Below are positions 60,815 through 64,000 of a stretch of DNA of 64,000 nucleotides, piece after piece (within the stretch, counting starts at the first letter, position 1; each line of letters opens with the position of its first letter). The notes under the pieces were generated by a model that saw only the letters and a list, made by a program, of their open reading frames with translations, did not search any database and was not told the origin of the DNA. A program made the translations under genes and the position numbers. This stretch comes from Candidatus Nitrosopumilus limneticus. GTDB taxonomy: Archaea; Thermoproteota; Nitrososphaeria; Nitrososphaerales; Nitrosopumilaceae. The stretch covers positions 62,001-126,000 of the forward strand of contig JAHCGZ010000003.1 in the NCBI GenBank assembly GCA_022117465.1. Direction: 5' to 3'.

Positions 60815-61615
60815 ATGGATTTTAAAAATAAAGTAGTTTTAATCACTGGGGCATCATCAGGAATTGGTAGACAAACTGCAATAGAATTTGCTAAATTAGG
60901 TTCAAATATTATTTTAGTTGCAAGAAGAAAAGATAGACTTGAACAACTTGATAATGAATTAAAACAATTCAATGTAACTACGTTAGTTTGTACATGTGAT
61001 GTTTCAAAGAAGGATCAAGTAGAAATCATGTCAAAAATTGTTCTTGAAAAATTTAATTCCATTGATATTTTAGTAAATAATGCTGGTTTTGCAATTTATG
61101 GTTCTATATTTGATCTTTCAATAGAGGAAATAGAATCTCAAATGGAAACTAATTATTTTGGTATGATTTATTGTACCAAAAATTTTCTTCCTTTGATGCT
61201 TAAGAAAAGATCTGGTCATATAGTTAATGTAGCATCTGTTGCTGCAAGCTTTGGATTACCTGGAATTGCTTCATACTGTGCATCAAAATTTGCTATGTTA
61301 GGATTTTCTGAAGGTCTTAAACATGAACTTAGTGGTACTGGAGTTGGAATAACCGTTGTTAGTCCAATAATGGTAAAAACTGATTTTTTTAATCACATAT
61401 CTTTTGAAAAGATGCCAAAATATTCGTCAACATCTCTTAATTCTAAAACAGTTGCAAAAGCAATTGTGAAAGCTGCAAATTCATCTAGACTTGAAATTAT
61501 CACACCTTCAATAGTTCGTGTTGCAGTTTGGTTGAAACATACATTTCCTTATTTAATTAATCCAATTTTAGGAAAATCTTTTAAAAATCAATTGAATTCT
61601 ACAAAAGTTGATTAG
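60815..61615 (+). CDS. Short-chain dehydrogenase/reductase (SDR)
   Basis: The 266-residue SDR has ITGASSGIGRQTAIEFA (residues 10-26), VARRKDRLEQLD (Arg pair favouring NADP), NNAGFAIYG, VNVASVAASFGLPG and YCASKFAMLGFSEGL. The C-terminal extension (VAVWLKHTFPYLINPILG) is membrane-associating in some SDRs (DHRS7-like). The substrate is unknown. Confidence 0.9.
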   Translation: MDFKNKVVLITGASSGIGRQTAIEFAKLGSNIILVARRKDRLEQLDNELKQFNVTTLVCTCDVSKKDQVEIMSKIVLEKFNSIDILVNNAGFAIYGSIFDLSIEEIESQMETNYFGMIYCTKNFLPLMLKKRSGHIVNVASVAASFGLPGIASYCASKFAMLGFSEGLKHELSGTGVGITVVSPIMVKTDFFNHISFEKMPKYSSTSLNSKTVAKAIVKAANSSRLEIITPSIVRVAVWLKHTFPYLINPILGKSFKNQLNSTKVD

Positions 61616-61617
61616 TT

Positions 61618-62019
61618 TTATTCTTCAATATCATCTTCTGGGGCTTGACTAGAACTACCCTCATCTATTAATTTAATTGATTTCAATTTAAAATCATAAA
61701 TTGCATTCATTTCAATTTCTTTTTCTTTTTCTAAAAACTCAGAAACTTTTTTACTTAATGGTGCTTTGTGTTGTTCAAAAACAAATTCATAAACAAGTCC
61801 TTTTTCTAATTCTGAAATTTTAATTTTTTCTGGTAAATCCATTGTGACAATTTGTCTTCCATCTTCTACAGGTTCGTATAATTGTGTATCAATTTTATTA
61901 TCTTTCTGATATATTTCTAAAACATATCCTGATATTTTCAATTTCTTTGGTTTTTCAAATTTAACATTTTCAATTTCATCTTTAACCCAATCAGGAATGT
62001 CATCTTTATTTTTTACCAT
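61618..62019 (-). CDS. Hypothetical acidic protein
   Basis: The 133-residue product starts MVKNKDDIPDWVKDEIENVKF, with a strand-rich middle (LKISGYVLEIYQKDNKIDTQLYEPV, GRQIVTMDLPEKIKISEL, LVYEFVFEQHK) like an OB-type fold and an acidic tail (SSSQAPEDDIEE). No motif or family recognised. It follows the zinc protein gene by 13 bp on the same strand. Confidence 0.65.
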   Translation of the reverse strand: MVKNKDDIPDWVKDEIENVKFEKPKKLKISGYVLEIYQKDNKIDTQLYEPVEDGRQIVTMDLPEKIKISELEKGLVYEFVFEQHKAPLSKKVSEFLEKEKEIEMNAIYDFKLKSIKLIDEGSSSQAPEDDIEE

Positions 62020-62032
62020 TACTAGTTCACTA

Positions 62033-62431
62033 CTAATTATCTAAATTTTTGTCTTTTTTACTTTTTGACCACCATTCAAGATAATCATCATTCTTATCAT
62101 CTCGTGTTCTTTCTTTTTGATTTAGTTTGAATTTAATATCAGAAATTTGTTCTCTTGATGCATATAACCCACATTTTTTACACATGAAATTTTTTGTATT
62201 TTTATCCATTTCCATTGGGATTTCAATTTGATCGTATAATTTGTAAAGATCTTGTCTATCTCTGTCTTCTTCAGCAACTTCTTCTTCATATTTAATTAGA
62301 ATTTTCTTTTTTGTTCTTGCTGTACATTCAGGACAATTAGGCACTAAAATTTGGATAAATTTTTTCCATAAAAGCGTTCGCACTTTCTTTATTTGTTCAT
62401 ATTTTATCTGACACGCGGATTTTTTCATCAT
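62033..62431 (-). CDS. Zinc-binding protein with a structured leader
   Basis: The product has 132 residues if started at ATG 62431. Cysteines NCPECTARTK and FMCKKCGLYASREQ form a C-x2-C pair about 65 residues apart, fitting one zinc site. The middle is acidic and charged (EEEVAEEDRDRQDLYKLYDQIEI). The first 16 codons lie inside the hairpin region; an alternative start is GTG 62383, which removes MMKKSACQIKYEQIKK. Function unknown; a regulatory leader is possible. Confidence 0.65.
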   Translation of the reverse strand: MMKKSACQIKYEQIKKVRTLLWKKFIQILVPNCPECTARTKKKILIKYEEEVAEEDRDRQDLYKLYDQIEIPMEMDKNTKNFMCKKCGLYASREQISDIKFKLNQKERTRDDKNDDYLEWWSKSKKDKNLDN

Positions 62432-62472
62432 CCCTTGCGGTCCGTTCGCCCATCGAAATCCCGCGTGCCAGA
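62407..62472 (-). promoter_or_regulatory. GC-rich stem-loop over the start of the zinc-protein gene
   Basis: On the minus strand TCTGGCACGCGGGATTT (62472-62456) pairs with AAATCCGCGTGTCAGA (62422-62407). The pairing is complete apart from one G-U wobble and one bulged G; on the plus strand the wobble would be a mismatch, so the RNA should be minus-strand. The 33-nt loop is GC-rich and contains the first ATG. A TTATTTTTA element at 62485-62493 could start transcription near 62465. A leader element or a separate small RNA are both possible. Confidence 0.55.
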
Positions 62473-62497
62473 TGACAAAATTCCTAAAAATAACGTA

Positions 62498-63733
62498 TTA
62501 TCTCTTTTCTTCTAATATTTCAGATGCAATTTTTGCTGAATTCTCAGCACCATTAGGAACAAAATTCCTTGAAAATTCCTTTAAATTATCTTCAAAATCG
62601 TCATAATTTTCTTTAATTTTTGAAATTGCTTTTACTACATGTTTAGTTTTGATCGCTAAAATTCCTAGATTTTTCTCTTCAGCCCATTTAATATTATTGG
62701 TATGTTCATCATATATTGGAATTCCAATTATTGGTTTTGATTTTCCACCCATAATTTCACCCATTACGGTGTGTGAACCATTAACAACTGCATATTTAGA
62801 TAAATTCAAAATTGTATCTTTTTCCTGTTCTGATAGAAATCCAATATCAATTTGTATCCAATCAATCTTTTTTTCTAATGCATCTAAAATTGAATATTTT
62901 TTACCATCTATACCTAATACTGAATCAATACTTGATTCATTTCTTGCATGCGAGATAATTCTTTTCTCATTTCTCATTTCATTTTGTTGAAATACTTCTT
63001 CATATCTTTGTCCAGTTGCATCATTTGTAGATTTATTTCCTGTTCTCATCCAATATCCAAAATTATTATTTTTAACTAATTTTTCTAGATCTGTTGTCGG
63101 TGAATTTTGAATGATTTTATTACTTGAAAAATGACCAACATAAATAACTTTATGTTCAGATTCTTTTGTAAAATTTAGATTAAATTCACACATAGTATAT
63201 GGGGGAGGAGAATCCGCAACAAGAATTTTTGTTGCTTTATTAATTTGTTTTGCGATAAAAATTAATGATGGATAAAGATATGATCTTGAATTATATAATT
63301 TTGGTCTAAATTGATTTGTAACAAATAAACTTGGAATATTTCTATTATTTGCTAAAATATTTGATCCCATGTCTCCATCATTTATTACTAAATCGAATTT
63401 TTCTTTATTGTAAAGTTTTCTCTCTTCTCTCAAATAATTAATAATTTGTTTTATGAGTGATGGATTATTTGCAATTGGTAATAATATGTTAATTAATGAT
63501 TTTGAAATACTAGGTCCAAATTTTCCATCAATTGGTGTAGGCATTAGAATTTCATGAATTTTTTCTTTTTTATTAGGAAATTTTTTTAATAATTTTTCAT
63601 ATACATGATCTTTGCTTGAGAAATGAACATCTAATTCATCTTTTATTTCAATTGATAATGCATCATTTAATCTCATCATTCTAGAATAATGACCACTTCC
63701 CCATGGATAGATGAATTCTCCTATTTTGAGCAC
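62498..63733 (-). CDS. Glycosyltransferase (MurG/GT28-like)
   Basis: The 411-residue product has an N-terminal start IGEFIYPWGSGHYSRMMRL, with a glycine turn as in GT-B enzymes, VINDGDMGSNILANNRNIPSLFVTN and a C-terminal NGSHTVMGEIMGGKSKPIIGIPIYDEHTNNIKWAE by parts (NGSHTVMGEIM, PIIGIPIYDEHTNN). The latter matches the UDP-sugar binding end of MurG-like GT28 enzymes. It would transfer a sugar to a lipid or protein; acceptor unknown. Confidence 0.82.
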   Translation of the reverse strand: MLKIGEFIYPWGSGHYSRMMRLNDALSIEIKDELDVHFSSKDHVYEKLLKKFPNKKEKIHEILMPTPIDGKFGPSISKSLINILLPIANNPSLIKQIINYLREERKLYNKEKFDLVINDGDMGSNILANNRNIPSLFVTNQFRPKLYNSRSYLYPSLIFIAKQINKATKILVADSPPPYTMCEFNLNFTKESEHKVIYVGHFSSNKIIQNSPTTDLEKLVKNNNFGYWMRTGNKSTNDATGQRYEEVFQQNEMRNEKRIISHARNESSIDSVLGIDGKKYSILDALEKKIDWIQIDIGFLSEQEKDTILNLSKYAVVNGSHTVMGEIMGGKSKPIIGIPIYDEHTNNIKWAEEKNLGILAIKTKHVVKAISKIKENYDDFEDNLKEFSRNFVPNGAENSAKIASEILEEKR

Positions 63734-63763
63734 AATTTTTTATTAAATATGGTGTTTAAATTT

Positions 63764-64000
63764 TCAATGATTTTCATTTAATGAGTCTAAAATATCATGA
63801 ACATTATTTACTCCTAATTTAACAACAATTTCTTGTTTTGTTTTGAGAGCAGATTCTACAACAGTTTTAGAAAATTTAGGTACATCATTCAAAGTAATAT
63901 TGATCATTTTTTCTAATTTTTTGATATTTCGTTCCAATCCTATTTCTTTTGCTTCTCTAAATAGTTCATTATCTACACCCGTTAACGGAATAATTGGAAT
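63764..64000 (-). CDS. Unidentified protein, 5' part cut by window
   Basis: Only the last 78 residues are visible, ending TGA at 63764. The segment begins IPIIPLTGVDNELFREAKEIG and is helical afterwards (LKTKQEIVVKLGVNNVHDILDSLN). No motif allows a family call. It ends 30 bp before the glycosyltransferase start region on the same strand, so they may form an operon. Confidence 0.5.
   Translation of the reverse strand: MPIIPLTGVDNELFREAKEIGLERNIKKLEKMINITLNDVPKFSKTVVESALKTKQEIVVKLGVNNVHDILDSLNENH

Overview
The window is a chromosomal segment of an AT-rich (roughly 30% GC by eye) archaeon. The gene set points to an ammonia-oxidising Nitrososphaerota (Thaumarchaeota), most like Nitrosopumilus or close relatives. 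Archaeal markers are both subunits of DNA polymerase D, PCNA, a GINS subunit, Orc1/Cdc6, TFS, RpoL, thermosome, geranylgeranylglyceryl phosphate synthase, archaeal CCA-adding enzyme and TrmG10. An ESCRT-III/CdvB paralogue, cobalamin methyltransferases and a urease cluster with a sodium/solute-type urea transporter fit that lineage. No insertion sequence, prophage, CRISPR array or integrase was seen. Genes are densely packed, many starts are TTG or GTG, and several have a TATA-like element 25-30 bp before the start codon, which suggests leaderless transcripts.

Layout. 1-3.5 kb: partial cobJ, aspartate kinase, PCNA, TFS and RpoL on the minus strand. 3.5-9 kb: small conserved proteins (including a tandem pair of about 50-aa paralogues missed by length filters), a dual-specificity phosphatase, an Lrp-type effector domain, a class V aminotransferase, a RecA-like protein without a P-loop, a ferredoxin preceded by two palindromic repeats, and a J-domain/polymer-like protein. 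9-15.5 kb: PRPP synthetase, TrmG10, RNase Z, the UPF0200/UPF0201 pair, CCA transferase, a small kinase and tRNA-Pro(GGG). 15.5-23.6 kb: an SDR, a phosphate-transporter remnant, small proteins, a GINS subunit, glutamine synthetase, thermosome and GlyA. 23.6-32.8 kb is a replication region: PolD large subunit, GGGP synthase, a membrane-anchored winged-helix regulator behind an array of TGTGATT sites, an AbrB-like protein, a probable replication origin with two near-identical ORB elements, Orc1/Cdc6, and the PolD small subunit.

32.8-39.2 kb: SpoIIM-like protein, CbiE, a secreted cyclophilin with a C-terminal Cys-box domain, a type II NADH dehydrogenase and an Hsp20 with an inverted repeat in its promoter. 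39.1-47.1 kb is the urea-use island: ureD-G-F-E on the minus strand, ureA-B-C on the plus strand, then an SSS-type transporter and a zinc-ribbon membrane protein. 47-51 kb: hemerythrin-like protein, APS kinase convergent with a PAP/inositol phosphatase, and an SDR. 51-55.5 kb: a putative small RNA, a CdvB paralogue facing a coiled-coil protein, and a four-gene set coding for a winged-helix protein, a membrane-spanning winged-helix protein, an exported helical protein and a small membrane protein. 55.5-64 kb: QueE, GTP cyclohydrolase I and QueC (preQ0/archaeosine), homoserine kinase, a GPN-loop GTPase, a flippase-like membrane protein, an SDR, a zinc protein with a strongly structured GC-rich leader, and a glycosyltransferase.

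Functional links: urease and glutamine synthetase connect urea to ammonia oxidation and assimilation; lysC and thrB belong to the aspartate family; cobJ and cbiE belong to B12 synthesis; folE, queE and queC make preQ0; PCNA, GINS, PolD, Orc1 and the origin cover replication. The least explained signals are the regulatory repeats and the structured RNA-like elements.
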